A stretch of 64,000 bases of DNA, taken from the NCBI RefSeq assembly GCF_014336955.1, contig NZ_QRAI01000005.1, forward strand, positions 186,001-250,000. The letters are read 5' to 3'. Below, one piece after another: positions 1 to 8,514 of the stretch. How positions within the stretch are numbered: the first letter of the stretch is position 1; the number at the start of each line of letters is the position of its first letter. Under the pieces are notes generated by a model. It saw only the letters and a program-made list of their open reading frames with translations, had not been told where the DNA came from and ran no database searches. The position numbers and the translations under genes are program-made. The DNA is from Saccharophagus sp. K07. Its GTDB lineage: Bacteria; Pseudomonadota; Gammaproteobacteria; Pseudomonadales; Cellvibrionaceae.

Positions 1-2
1 AA

Positions 3-1067
3 GATTTGGTTAAGCAGGATCTCGCTGTGCAGCCGCAAGTTCAGGCATTTGCTTCAGTAGAAAAATTGCTGAGACTGCGTTTGCATCTGAAAACCCTGCT
101 GCAAAACTTCGTCAATTTCACCGATTTTTATTCCAACGACAATCGTGCAGTGTTTGAAGCTGGAACCCTGTTCCTCGACGGGCGTGCGTGCGATCTCTGT
201 ATCGAAGTACATGATGCCGCCAAACACGCAGCGCTGGCCGGTTTGAGCAAATGCTTCCTGGCTTATTGCGACTGCACCAGACCCGACGGTCAGACAAAAT
301 CCATTGTGGCGGCCTTTACCAGTGGTGACTCGGATTATTTGTTGGTAGGGCGCAATGGTGTTTTCTACGATCGCGCTGGTCGAGACTGGGATGCCACTAT
401 CACCAAACTGATCGAAAACCCCATCAGCATTCCGCAGGCGTTTTTCTCTCCGTATAAGCGACTGATTCGTTTTATCGAGGAGCGCGCAGCAAAAAGCGCG
501 AGTGCGGCGGAAGCCTCCAGCCAGACCCTGCTGGAAAGCGCCACAGAAAAAACGCTCACGACTGATCCTAAAACCGCTCCGGCCGCCAAGCCGAAATTCG
601 ATTTGAGCATGATTGCCGCAATGGGCGTCGCCGTAGGTGGTATCACCACAGCACTAGGTCTGTTACTGCAGTCGTTTTTCGGACTGGGTTGGTTGATGCC
701 GTTGGGACTTATTGGTTTGTTGCTGTTGATCAGCGGTCCGTCCGTATTTATAGCCTGGCTCAAATTGCGTCAACGTAACCTCGGCCCAATTCTCGACGCA
801 TCCGGTTGGGCGGTGAATGGTCAAGTTCGAATCAACGTGCCTTTCGGCGGCAAACTAACCGAAGTTGCCAAACTGCCCCCCGGTTCAAAACGCAACCTTA
901 TCGACCCCTATGCGGAAAAGAAAACCCCTTGGGGATGGTGGCTCGTGCTGGCATTGGTGGTGGTTGGCCTTGCGGTTGGCGGTTGGTGCCTGTGGACCGG
1001 TAAATGTCCTTGGTTTAAATCACCAGTAGTTATCACCGCGCCTGTGGAACCGCCGGCAGAAGGCTAG
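3..1067 (+). CDS. C-terminal part of a large unidentified membrane protein (5' end outside window)
   Basis: The reading frame is open from the first bases, so this is the last 354 or so residues of a longer protein; the TTG at position 6 is unlikely to be the true start. The first 165 residues are soluble and contain several cysteines (CDLCIEV and AYCDCTR). An Ala/Lys-rich linker follows, then two hydrophobic segments around residues 210-255, a short soluble stretch, one more membrane segment (WWLVLALVVVGLAVGGW) and a Pro-rich tail. The soluble part reminds me of the C-terminus of very long proteins often labelled 'DNA repair ATPase', but that is memory only. Function is unknown. A hairpin terminator follows at once. 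Confidence 0.7.
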   Translation, partial: DLVKQDLAVQPQVQAFASVEKLLRLRLHLKTLLQNFVNFTDFYSNDNRAVFEAGTLFLDGRACDLCIEVHDAAKHAALAGLSKCFLAYCDCTRPDGQTKSIVAAFTSGDSDYLLVGRNGVFYDRAGRDWDATITKLIENPISIPQAFFSPYKRLIRFIEERAAKSASAAEASSQTLLESATEKTLTTDPKTAPAAKPKFDLSMIAAMGVAVGGITTALGLLLQSFFGLGWLMPLGLIGLLLLISGPSVFIAWLKLRQRNLGPILDASGWAVNGQVRINVPFGGKLTEVAKLPPGSKRNLIDPYAEKKTPWGWWLVLALVVVGLAVGGWCLWTGKCPWFKSPVVITAPVEPPAEG

Positions 1068-1080
1068 TGATGAAGGAATA

Positions 1081-1115
1081 AAAATGGCCGCATATGCGGC
1101 CAATTTTATTTTTGG
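1081..1115. terminator. Hairpin terminator after the first gene
   Basis: A perfect palindrome at 1085-1102 (TGGCCGCAT / ATGCGGCCA) has an A-run before it and a T-rich run after it. This is the form of a rho-independent terminator, and it could work in both directions. Confidence 0.8.
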
Positions 1116-1343
1116 CGTTTGCGCAATTATCTTTCGAGTTTATAACAATCTTCCGCTTTTATCGGCGATGACTCGATCAAATGAGTAATCAGATTGGGCC
1201 TTGAGTGTTCCCTGTGACTACGTCATCCTAAATCCGCATCGCTAAAGCTTGTCACATCTCTGACATATTTCCTTTTTATAGTGCGCCTCGTTGTCATTTT
1301 AAATTCAGAAAATGACACTTTATTTGGCTATTGGGGAGCTTCT

Positions 1344-2285
1344 ATGAAAAAGAAAATCGGCTTTTATACGGCGTTTGCCGCCATTTTTCCTTTAAACGCG
1401 CTGGCAGATATTACGCTTTATGGCAAAGCCAATGTATCGCTGGAATCTGTGGATGAGGGAGAAAAGTCTATTATTGCGCTAGAAAGTAATGCGTCCCGCC
1501 TTGGGTTTAAGGGGGCTGAAACTATCAGCGATGGACTGGATGTTATTTACCAAATGGAATATGAAACCAATTTTGACGACAATGCTGGTAATCCTTTTCG
1601 ACAGAGAAATATCTTTGTTGGCTTGAAAGGAGGATTTGGTCAAATTATTGGAGGTCACTTTGATACGCCACTAAAGAATGCGCAGAATAAAGTCGATTTG
1701 TTTAATGATTTGCGCGGGGATATTAAGAATTTTATAACGCCTAACGACAATCGAGAAAATAATTCGGTGATGTACTCATCCCCCTCGTGGAACGGATTTG
1801 CTGCGAACCTGGCTTATATCGCGAGCGAGGCAGAGGAAGTAGATGATGGCAAATCACTGTCGCTGACCTATACAACAAATGGGTTGTACGTCGCTCTGGC
1901 ATTTGATCAGGATGTCGAAGCGGAAAATGCTGAGGCGCTGCGAGCTGTAGTTCAATACACAATCTCGTTGCTGCAACTGGGATTCCTCTATGAACAATAT
2001 GAAGAGGATGGGGCTGATAGTGAAGATGCCTGGGTGGTGTCCGCGCTCTACAATTTCAATGATCGCTGGGCTTTGAAAGGTCAGTATGGCCAATCCAGTA
2101 TTGCGTTTGGGTACAGCAGCGGTTTGGTAACGGATGATAATGAATCTATAAGCGTTGGTGTTGATTACAAAATAAATAAAAACGTCCTTGCCTACGGTTT
2201 TTATACTTCCATATCTGCGGAAAATGGCAGCGTGGAAGTGGTGGATAATGATTATTTTGGACTGGGTCTGGAATTGCGCTTTTAA
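1344..2285 (+). CDS. Gram-negative porin (OmpC/Porin_4-like)
   Basis: This 313-residue outer-membrane protein should form a 16-stranded beta-barrel trimer that lets small solutes diffuse through the outer membrane. It opens with a signal peptide (MKKKIGFYTAFAAIFPLNALA) followed by DITLYGKANVSLE, the usual first strand of general porins. It also has the family segment SRLGFKGAE...DGLDVIYQMEYE and ends in an aromatic C-terminal strand (LGLELRF), the signal for barrel assembly. The ATG at 1344 is chosen because GGGGAG lies just upstream and the signal peptide begins there; the in-frame GTG at 1281 would add residues with no purpose. It is a monocistronic unit facing the cyclophilin gene. The substrate cannot be read from the sequence. 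Confidence 0.9.
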   Translation: MKKKIGFYTAFAAIFPLNALADITLYGKANVSLESVDEGEKSIIALESNASRLGFKGAETISDGLDVIYQMEYETNFDDNAGNPFRQRNIFVGLKGGFGQIIGGHFDTPLKNAQNKVDLFNDLRGDIKNFITPNDNRENNSVMYSSPSWNGFAANLAYIASEAEEVDDGKSLSLTYTTNGLYVALAFDQDVEAENAEALRAVVQYTISLLQLGFLYEQYEEDGADSEDAWVVSALYNFNDRWALKGQYGQSSIAFGYSSGLVTDDNESISVGVDYKINKNVLAYGFYTSISAENGSVEVVDNDYFGLGLELRF

Positions 2286-2318
2286 AAAAGGGGGAGCAAC
2301 GCTCCCCAATTTTATTTT
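2286..2318. terminator. Bidirectional terminator between porin and cyclophilin genes
   Basis: GGGGAGC (2291-2297), loop AAC, GCTCCCC (2301-2307), with an A-run on the left and a T-run on the right. It serves two convergent genes. Confidence 0.85.
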
Positions 2319-3097
2319 GCAATTAATCGCCTTGTCGCTGCACATGCCAGGGCAATCAAAAGCAACTCTCCGCCAGGTGCTCCGCCTTTTTTCTTTTTCC
2401 CGGAACTTTGTTTTACCGCAAATACAGGCTTTAAGTCCGCAGCGGTATGAGGATCGTCATCAACGACAGTAATACGATGAATCATCACGCGGTGTTCGTC
2501 GGTGATGGGGACATTGTTCCTGTAATCTTCTGCGGTGTAATTAAGTACCGGCATATGGGTAAATGCACCGCCCGGGCTCACTATGGATAGCTTGTTGATT
2601 TCATCCAGTATTTCTAACCCTTCTTCGGATACTTGACCAAAAACGGTAAATCCACCGTTTTGATAATCCAGATTGGCGCTATTGTTGGTGAGATTGAAAA
2701 ACCATTCTGATGTCGCGCTGTTGGGGTTGTTCGCAACTTTCGCCATAGCGATAGTGCCGCGGCGATTGGACAATACCGGTTCGTTTACAACAGATTTGTT
2801 TTTTTCGATATGTGGTGTCAGGCGAATTTTATCTGGTATAGCGAGATCAGGATCGTATGCAAATCCTCCGCCTTGTATAACAAAATCTTTGGCTAATCGA
2901 TGGATAAATGTATTGTCGTAGGATCCATCTTCGACGTAATTAAGGAAGTTTTCCACTGTTGCAGGCGTGTGCATGTCAAATAGATTGACTTCAAAATTCC
3001 CTACGTTGGTTTCGAATAAAACAATAGTGGCCTGGGCTGTGTGGGCTAGCGCTAAAAGTCCGCTAATTAAGGAAATTTTTAAAAATTTGAATCGCAT
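2312..3097 (-). CDS. Secreted cyclophilin-type peptidyl-prolyl isomerase with GlyGly-CTERM-like tail
   Basis: This 261-residue protein should catalyse cis-trans isomerisation of prolyl bonds outside the cytoplasm. It has a signal peptide (cleavage likely after AHTAQA, near residue 23) and then a cyclophilin domain over about residues 24-210, with the family segments FIHRLAKDFVIQGGGF, GTIAMAK and NGGFTVFGQV. The C-terminus is unusual: a Lys-rich stretch, GGAPGGE, a hydrophobic segment and a final RRLIAK. This is the three-part pattern of GlyGly-CTERM signals, which rhombosortase-type proteases process in gammaproteobacteria. The tail reading is inference, and the sorting enzyme is not in this window. 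A second, cytoplasmic cyclophilin (ppiB) lies at 12.0 kb. Confidence 0.88.
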   Translation of the reverse strand: MRFKFLKISLISGLLALAHTAQATIVLFETNVGNFEVNLFDMHTPATVENFLNYVEDGSYDNTFIHRLAKDFVIQGGGFAYDPDLAIPDKIRLTPHIEKNKSVVNEPVLSNRRGTIAMAKVANNPNSATSEWFFNLTNNSANLDYQNGGFTVFGQVSEEGLEILDEINKLSIVSPGGAFTHMPVLNYTAEDYRNNVPITDEHRVMIHRITVVDDDPHTAADLKPVFAVKQSSGKKKKGGAPGGELLLIALACAATRRLIAK

Positions 3098-3242
3098 GGT
3101 GTAATTCGCGCCTTATAGTTGATGACGCAGAGACTATGCCAAAGGCATGGCGCGAAATTCGTAAAGAAATGTATGTAAATTTGTAAAAAAATGTATGCGA
3201 CTGGAAAGAAGTTCGGTTTGGGCTTAAAAAGCGGAAAAATGC

Positions 3243-3270
3243 AAAAAGAAAGAGGGGCAATAGCCCCTCG
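3243..3270 (-). terminator. Terminator of the GH16 glucanase gene
   Basis: GAGGGGC (3252-3258), loop AATA, GCCCCTC (3263-3269). Read on the minus strand it is followed by a T-rich stretch (3242-3251), and it lies just after the glucanase stop codon. Confidence 0.8.
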
Positions 3271-3278
3271 GTAAATAC

Positions 3279-4691
3279 TTACTGATATACGCGTACGTAA
3301 TCAATTTCATAAATGGCGGGGAATGTGGTTTGTGCGGGATTGCCGCCATTGTTTCCGCCAATTGCCAAGTTGATCAGGATATACATAGGTTTGTTGCGAA
3401 ACGGATTGCTGCCGTCCGGATTGATGGTTTGGTTGGTGTTGGTGATATTCATCAACACATCATCAACGTAAAGCCGTATGGATTGTGCATCCCAGTCCGC
3501 CCGCCAAGTGTGAAAACGCGATTCCCAATCCGGATGCTGATAGCGCAGTGCTTCCAGTGAGCGAGTGGATGCATCCCAGGCCGCTGACCAGGCATCGCTG
3601 TTATTGGCTTTCCAGGCGACGTTGGCGAGAATTTTATTTTGGTAATACTCCATGATGTCGATTTCGCCATTTTCCGGCCATTTACCGTTGCCGAGCATCC
3701 AGAACGCGGGCCACATACCCGCGCGTGTATCTATGCGCGCACGTATTTCAAAACGTCCATAGGTCCAGCTCACTTTGTCGCGGGTGTGCAGGCTAGCAGA
3801 GGTGTAAGACGCGCCCATGTAATTTTCGCGGCGGGCGATGATTTTGAGGGTACCGTTGGAAATGTTGACGTTCTCAGGTCGCGCGACGGTGTAATACTGA
3901 GCTTCATTATTGCGCACCAGACCTTGTTCGTAGCTCCAGTAGGCAGTATCGGGCATGCCGCTGCCATTAAATTCATCGGACCACACCAATTGATACTGTT
4001 TTTGTCCTGGCACTTGTTCGAACCGCCATTGCTGATTGGGCGTTCCCTGATAAGTGCGCTGCCGAATATCTCCGCCGTTGGCCGTGCTGCTATTGACCAC
4101 TTCCACGGCCTTGCCGCTGAGTCGCGACGTGATCCGCACATAGCCATCGCCAACGCTCTCAATGCGCCACTGCTGATGAGGCTCGCCCAAATAACTGTAT
4201 TGGCGGATATCAACGCCGTCTGCTGTGCCGCGGTCCCATACATCCAATGACTTGCCGCTGTGGTAGGGCATAAGGGCGTAGTAGCCGTTTTGCAGATCCA
4301 CCACCTCAAATTGCTGATTGGCTTTACCGGTAAATGACCATTGAATGAGGTTTGCGCCGTTCTCGCTGCTTTCATCCGAGATATCCATCGGCAGCCCGCT
4401 CAAGCGGTTGTAAATGAAATAACGGCCGGTGGCTATAGGGCCGCTGCCGGAGGATGAACTGCTGCTGGAAGATGAACTGCTGGAAGACGAACTCGAAGAG
4501 CTGCTGGAGCTGGACGAAGAACTGGAACTCGATGAATTAGATGAAGATGAACTAGATGAAGATGAGCTTGATGAGGAGGAGCTGGATGAGGAACTGCTGG
4601 AACCGCCTCCGCAAGCGACTAATGCGCTGCTGAGAACAGCGATAAGTCCCGCATAAAAAATACGATAAAAAAATCCGCGAGCTAAACGCAT
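3279..4691 (-). CDS. GH16 beta-glucanase (laminarinase-type) lipoprotein with poly-Ser linker and ricin-type lectin domain
   Basis: This is a surface or secreted endo-beta-glucanase that probably cuts beta-1,3 or mixed-link glucans. From the start used here (470 residues) the order is: lipoprotein signal ending in LVAC (lipid-bearing Cys27); a poly-Ser linker of about 50 residues broken by one Asn; a beta-trefoil lectin domain around residues 88-212 with three repeats ending NQQF, HQQW and NQQW; and a GH16 domain to the end. The catalytic signature GEIDIMEY gives Glu343 as nucleophile and Glu348 as acid/base. Starts at GTG 4703 and ATG 4700 are also possible; ATG 4691 is preferred because a GGA-containing ribosome site sits before it and a basic signal peptide begins there. 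Poly-Ser linkers are typical of Cellvibrio-type degraders. The exact substrate is not determined. Confidence 0.92.
   Translation of the reverse strand: MRLARGFFYRIFYAGLIAVLSSALVACGGGSSSSSSSSSSSSSSSSSSSSSNSSSSSSSSSSSSSSSSSSSSSSSSSSSSSGSGPIATGRYFIYNRLSGLPMDISDESSENGANLIQWSFTGKANQQFEVVDLQNGYYALMPYHSGKSLDVWDRGTADGVDIRQYSYLGEPHQQWRIESVGDGYVRITSRLSGKAVEVVNSSTANGGDIRQRTYQGTPNQQWRFEQVPGQKQYQLVWSDEFNGSGMPDTAYWSYEQGLVRNNEAQYYTVARPENVNISNGTLKIIARRENYMGASYTSASLHTRDKVSWTYGRFEIRARIDTRAGMWPAFWMLGNGKWPENGEIDIMEYYQNKILANVAWKANNSDAWSAAWDASTRSLEALRYQHPDWESRFHTWRADWDAQSIRLYVDDVLMNITNTNQTINPDGSNPFRNKPMYILINLAIGGNNGGNPAQTTFPAIYEIDYVRVYQ
4438..4608 (-). repeat. Serine-codon repeat encoding the poly-Ser linker
   Basis: About 50 serine codons stand in a row inside the glucanase gene. 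Codons from both serine families (TCN and AGY) are mixed, so the protein is homopolymeric while the DNA is only loosely repetitive. The opposite strand is rich in GAT/GAA/CTG triplets and shows a spurious Asp/Glu/Leu frame. Confidence 0.9.
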
Positions 4692-4744
4692 AGTTTCCAT
4701 CACCGAGTTTTGATTATTTGCGGGAAATTATGCGCTATATGACT

Positions 4745-4780
4745 ATATGGAAGGCGCGAACCTTGTGGCAAATTCCATAT
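4745..4780. promoter_or_regulatory. Inverted repeat upstream of the glucanase gene (candidate operator)
   Basis: ATATGGAA (4745-4752) and TTCCATAT (4773-4780) form a perfect 8-bp inverted repeat with a 20-bp spacer, 54 bp upstream of the glucanase start. A partial direct repeat CTATATG-A-CTATATG overlaps the left arm. It could bind a regulator of carbohydrate genes. That role is inference. Confidence 0.35.
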
Positions 4781-4848
4781 GCGGATTCGCCAATTTGTCG
4801 CGCTTGAGCGGATTTTATTTTTTGTCTTGTTGACTATTTGTAAAGAGT

Positions 4849-5103
4849 TTACCCGTGTCGCAAGAATTTATCTGCGTACCAACAACTCGCCTGTATGTCG
4901 TACCCCTGTTCTTTCGCCCAGGCCAGCCCATGGCGGACCAATCGCTCAGCGTGGCCCTTGCCGCGGAATTGCGGCGGAACATAAGTACTGACAAAGTCCA
5001 AAGTATTGCCATTCACTCGATATTCCAGCACCGCTTGTTGGTCCTCGATGCTTAAAACAAAGCGCTGGTTTTGTTTGTCGTGCTCGATGTGTGTGGCCGT
5101 CAT
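4849..5103 (-). CDS. Small GNAT-type N-acetyltransferase (YjdJ/COG2388-like)
   Basis: This 84-residue protein is a minimal GNAT fold. The acetyl-CoA-binding segment is VPPQFRGKGHAERLVRHGL, where Arg-Gly-Lys-Gly matches the Q/RxxGxG/A loop, and the C-terminal part (GYDIQASCWYADKFL) matches the last strand of this small family, which normally has 85-100 residues. The start ATG at 5103 has a GGAG ribosome site nearby. The acceptor substrate of the family is not known to me. It lies upstream of the glucanase gene on the same strand but 158 bp away, so it is probably a separate unit. Confidence 0.8.
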   Translation of the reverse strand: MTATHIEHDKQNQRFVLSIEDQQAVLEYRVNGNTLDFVSTYVPPQFRGKGHAERLVRHGLAWAKEQGYDIQASCWYADKFLRHG

Positions 5104-5183
5104 AAATACTCCGCCTGCGCTTGTTAATTTTTCGATGGATCAATCTATAGAACGCGTACAAATCGTCGCGTTCATTTATTGAT

Positions 5184-5750
5184 TTACTGCCCCCAATAAC
5201 TCACGCGCTCTTCCAGGCTGGGACGCACACGTTCTTCCGGTTTTTCCGCGAAGCTGCCGATATAAATAAATCCAGCAACGCGGTGGTGCGGTTCCATATT
5301 GAGTAAATTTTTGACTTTGTCGTTATAGCTATACCACTCGGTCAACCATTGCGCGCCGAAGCCCATGGTGTGGGCGGCGATCAAAATATTCTGGCAGGCG
5401 GCGCCAGCGGATAAGACCTGCTCCCATTCCGGAACTTTGACGTGCGGTCCTGCCGTGGAAATAACCGCGATAACCAAAGGTGCGCGCAACAAAAGGCTTT
5501 TTTGCAGCTCCAAAGCTTTTTCCGGTGCATCGGGATTTTCCGCCTGATAAATCGCCGCCAATTCACGCCCGAACGCCGCGCGCGCATCGCCTTGGAAAAT
5601 AACGAATCTCCAGGGACCAATTTTGCCGTGGTCCGGTACGCGATGTGCCGCCCGGAGAAGAGTCTGCAATTGTTCAGGGGATGGGCCGGGTTCGCACATG
5701 TCTTTGGAGGAAACGGAACGGCGGGTGAGAATGATATCGAGCAGACTCAT
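5184..5750 (-). CDS. Nitroreductase-family flavoprotein (YdjA-like)
   Basis: This 188-residue FMN-dependent NAD(P)H oxidoreductase has the usual YdjA length. The N-terminal RRSVSSKD is the FMN phosphate-binding motif, followed by the family segment APDHGKIGPWRF-like (here RVPDHGKIGPWRFVIF) and a late GFGAQWLTEWYSYN segment. The physiological substrate of this branch is uncertain. A clear AGGAG precedes ATG 5750. It is divergent from gltX. Confidence 0.85.
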   Translation of the reverse strand: MSLLDIILTRRSVSSKDMCEPGPSPEQLQTLLRAAHRVPDHGKIGPWRFVIFQGDARAAFGRELAAIYQAENPDAPEKALELQKSLLLRAPLVIAVISTAGPHVKVPEWEQVLSAGAACQNILIAAHTMGFGAQWLTEWYSYNDKVKNLLNMEPHHRVAGFIYIGSFAEKPEERVRPSLEERVSYWGQ

Positions 5751-5858
5751 GAAAACTCCTGGAAAGCTGAGAGCAGGCTTAAAAATAGCCGGCCAGCATA
5801 CTCTTTGCGAATCGCTCGCTCAATCAGTTGGCGCTGCGCTCGCGGAGGGCATTGGGTA

Positions 5859-5864
5859 TATAAT
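5859..5864 (+). promoter_or_regulatory. Candidate -10 box for gltX
   Basis: A perfect TATAAT lies 32 bp before the gltX ATG. No good -35 hexamer sits at 16-18 bp, so this is only a partial promoter call. Confidence 0.35.
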
Positions 5865-5896
5865 GCCGCCCTTTGTCTGACAGCCTTGGAGTCGCA

Positions 5897-7414
5897 ATGA
5901 CTGTTCGTACCCGTATTGCTCCGTCACCCACCGGTGATCCCCACGTTGGCACTGCCTATATCGCCTTGTTCAACTACTGTTTCGCTCGCCAGCACGGAGG
6001 CCAATTCCTGCTGCGTATCGAGGACACAGACCAGGTGCGCTCCACCGCGCGCTCGGAACAGGCTATTTTGGAGTCACTGCGTTGGCTGGGTCTGGAGTGG
6101 GATGAGGGACCGGACGTCGGCGGCCCGCACGGACCTTATCGCCAGAGCGAGCGCCGAGAGATTTACGCGAAGTACGCAGAACAATTGCTGGAATCCGGCC
6201 ACGCCTTCCGTTGCTATCGCACTGCTGCGGAGCTGGATGAGCTGCGCGAAGCGCGCAAAGCCCAGGGTTTGCATACGGCGCTCAAGCCGAGCGATCTGAT
6301 ATTGCCGGACGACGAAATTGCCCGCCGCGAAGCCGCAGGCGCGCCATACGTGGTGCGCATGAAGGTTCCGGAAGGCTCAGGGCCTTGCCCGGTGCCGGAT
6401 CTGCTGCGCGGTACTATCGAATTGGACTGGAGCCAGGTCGACGCCCAGATTCTGCTGAAATCCGACGGCATGCCGACCTACCACTTGGCGAACGTGGTGG
6501 ACGACCACCTGATGGGTATCACCCACGTTATCCGTGGGGAAGAGTGGATCAACTCGGCGCCAAAACATTTGTTGTTGTATCAATATTTCGGCTGGGAAGC
6601 GCCGGTTCTGTGCCATTTGCCGCTGCTGCGCAACCCGGATAAAAGCAAGCTCAGCAAACGCAAAAACCCCACCAGCATTCTGTACTACCAGCGCATGGGC
6701 TATTTGCCGGAAGCGCTGTTGAACTATCTCGGCCGCATGGGCTGGTCTATGCCGGACGAGCGGGAAAAATTCTCCCTCGCCGATATGCAGGCCAATTTTG
6801 ATATCAAACGTGTATCCCTCGGCGGCCCTATTTTCGATATCGAAAAATTGAACTGGCTGAATGGTTTGTGGATTCGCGAAAATTTCAATGCGGAAGCGTT
6901 GGCGGACCGTCTGCAGCAATGGGCGTTAAATCGCGAAAATCTGCTCGCGGTTATTCCCCATGCGCAGCGGCGTATCAACACCTTGAGCGACTTTATGCCG
7001 TTGGTGGGCTTTCTGTTGGCGGGCCACTTGCCGTTGACGCCTGACCATTTCAAAGATCTGAAAACGGATGCGGATACTACGGTAAAAATCCTGCAATTCT
7101 GCATCTGGCGTTTCGAAAGCTTGCGCGATTGGAACAAGGAGTTGCTGTTTAGCGAAATGAAATCCATTGCCGATGCTCTGAGCATCAAAATGAAAGATTT
7201 TGTTGCACCTATCTTTGTTGCAGTAGCGGGTACTACATCATCCATTTCCGTTACGGATTCCATGGAATTACTCGGTTCCGATATGACGCGTGCGCGCCTG
7301 CGTCATGCCTTGGATCTGTTGGGCGGCGTCGGCAATAAAGCGGCGAAAAAGCTGGAAAAGGAATATCAGGCATTGGGCAGCGGCGCGGGTGGTGAAGCTG
7401 AGGGAGATAATTAA
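5897..7414 (+). CDS. gltX: Glutamyl-tRNA synthetase
   Basis: GluRS charges tRNA-Glu with glutamate in the cytoplasm. The 505-residue class I synthetase shows the HIGH-type motif in [10 protein letters not shown] (residues 9-18) and the KMSKS-type loop KSKLSKRK (249-256), with a helical anticodon-binding C-terminus. The ATG at 5897 is preferred over in-frame GTG/TTG codons further up, because TTGGAG lies 6 bp before it and [13 protein letters not shown] is the normal family start. A DUF1289 gene begins 5 bp after its stop, so the two are probably co-transcribed. Length and motifs are standard. Confidence 0.97.
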   Translation: MTVRTRIAPSPTGDPHVGTAYIALFNYCFARQHGGQFLLRIEDTDQVRSTARSEQAILESLRWLGLEWDEGPDVGGPHGPYRQSERREIYAKYAEQLLESGHAFRCYRTAAELDELREARKAQGLHTALKPSDLILPDDEIARREAAGAPYVVRMKVPEGSGPCPVPDLLRGTIELDWSQVDAQILLKSDGMPTYHLANVVDDHLMGITHVIRGEEWINSAPKHLLLYQYFGWEAPVLCHLPLLRNPDKSKLSKRKNPTSILYYQRMGYLPEALLNYLGRMGWSMPDEREKFSLADMQANFDIKRVSLGGPIFDIEKLNWLNGLWIRENFNAEALADRLQQWALNRENLLAVIPHAQRRINTLSDFMPLVGFLLAGHLPLTPDHFKDLKTDADTTVKILQFCIWRFESLRDWNKELLFSEMKSIADALSIKMKDFVAPIFVAVAGTTSSISVTDSMELLGSDMTRARLRHALDLLGGVGNKAAKKLEKEYQALGSGAGGEAEGDN

Positions 7415-7419
7415 TCCTC

Positions 7420-7866
7420 ATGCTGACCCGCATCCGAACTCCTTGCATAGGCGTTTGTTCCACCGGTATTGGCGACAATGTTTGCCGCGGCTGCAAACGT
7501 TTTGCCCATGAGGTGATTGGCTGGAACAGCTATACCGATGCTGAGCGTGAAGCGATCATGCAGCGGATAGAATCTTTGCTGACGCAAGTGGTGGAAAACC
7601 ATATTCGTGTGGTCGATGAAAAAAAACTGCACGAACAAATGGAATTGCAACGGGTTCGGATGTATCCCGGATTAAATATCTATTGCCAGGCGTTTGAAGC
7701 CATCCGCGCGTTTGGCGGAAAACTTAAGGAGCTGGAGTGGATCGGTTGTGAAGCGCAATTGCCATATCGCACCTGGTCGGTGGCAGAGCTGAAAAAAGCG
7801 ATCGACGATGCTTTTTTTGAGCTTTCTCGTGCTCACTACGAACGTTATTTTTCGGTATTTGGCTGA
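7420..7866 (+). CDS. DUF1289 (YdhL-like) Cys-motif protein
   Basis: This 148-residue protein begins with the DUF1289 signature PCIGVCSTGIGDNVCRGCKR, with four cysteines (C-x3-C-x8-C-x2-C) that could hold a metal or Fe-S centre, followed by a helical part with the W and Y residues seen in that family. The C-terminal 80 residues have no domain I recognise. It sits between gltX and miaE; the same pairing with miaE occurs, as I recall, in pseudomonads. Biochemical function is unknown. Confidence 0.8.
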   Translation: MLTRIRTPCIGVCSTGIGDNVCRGCKRFAHEVIGWNSYTDAEREAIMQRIESLLTQVVENHIRVVDEKKLHEQMELQRVRMYPGLNIYCQAFEAIRAFGGKLKELEWIGCEAQLPYRTWSVAELKKAIDDAFFELSRAHYERYFSVFG

Positions 7867-7885
7867 TCTAAGTTGGTATTGATAG

Positions 7886-8485
7886 ATGCTTCAACCTATC
7901 CAAGAATTTTTATTGTGTCCTACCCCTGATGCCTGGGTGCAACAGGCTCTGGCTCATCCCGAAATATTGCTGATCGATCACGCGAACTGCGAAAAAAAAG
8001 CGGCGAGCACTGCGCTCAATTTGATGTATCGCTATATCGGTGATTTTGAGCTGCTCAATAAAATGTCGCGTCTGGCGCGGGAGGAGCTGCGTCATTTTGA
8101 GCAGGTGCTGGCGATTATGGAGCGGCGCAATATCGATTATCGCCATGTCAGCGCGTCCCGTTATGCGGCGGAGTTGCGCAAACATGTGCGCAGTGCTGAT
8201 CCGGAAAAATTAATCGATACGTTGATTGTTGGCGCCATTATCGAAGCGCGGTCTTGCGAGCGTTTTGCCCGTTTGGCTCCGCATTTGGATGAAGAATTGC
8301 AGAAATTTTATGAGTCGCTGCTCAAGTCCGAAGCGCGTCACTTTCAAGATTATCTATCCCTGGCCAAAAAAGCGGCTGGCGGTCAGTCTATTGATGAACG
8401 CGTGAGATTCTTTCTGGAGCTCGAGCAGGAACTGGTGGAGTCGTCGGATGAAGAGTTTCGCTTCCACTCAGGTGTTATGAACTAA
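7886..8485 (+). CDS. miaE: tRNA-(ms2io6A37) hydroxylase
   Basis: MiaE uses a diiron centre and O2 to hydroxylate the isopentenyl side chain of ms2i6A at position 37 of tRNAs that read UNN codons. The 199-residue protein carries all expected ligands of its four-helix bundle: Glu36 (CEKKAAS), Glu67 and His70 (EELRH), Glu120 (IIEARS), Glu149 and His152 (SEARH). Length matches the family. It follows the DUF1289 gene by 19 bp, so gltX, DUF1289 and miaE look like one translation-related operon. Confidence 0.93.
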   Translation: MLQPIQEFLLCPTPDAWVQQALAHPEILLIDHANCEKKAASTALNLMYRYIGDFELLNKMSRLAREELRHFEQVLAIMERRNIDYRHVSASRYAAELRKHVRSADPEKLIDTLIVGAIIEARSCERFARLAPHLDEELQKFYESLLKSEARHFQDYLSLAKKAAGGQSIDERVRFFLELEQELVESSDEEFRFHSGVMN

Positions 8486-8514
8486 GCTAAAAGGTGATGT
8501 ACAGAAGCGCAGCC

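Noticed and set aside
4429-4656. Plus-strand frame of 75 residues rich in Asp, Glu and Leu
   Set aside because: It is the antisense of the serine-codon repeat in the glucanase gene; the acidic composition follows from the complement of serine codons.
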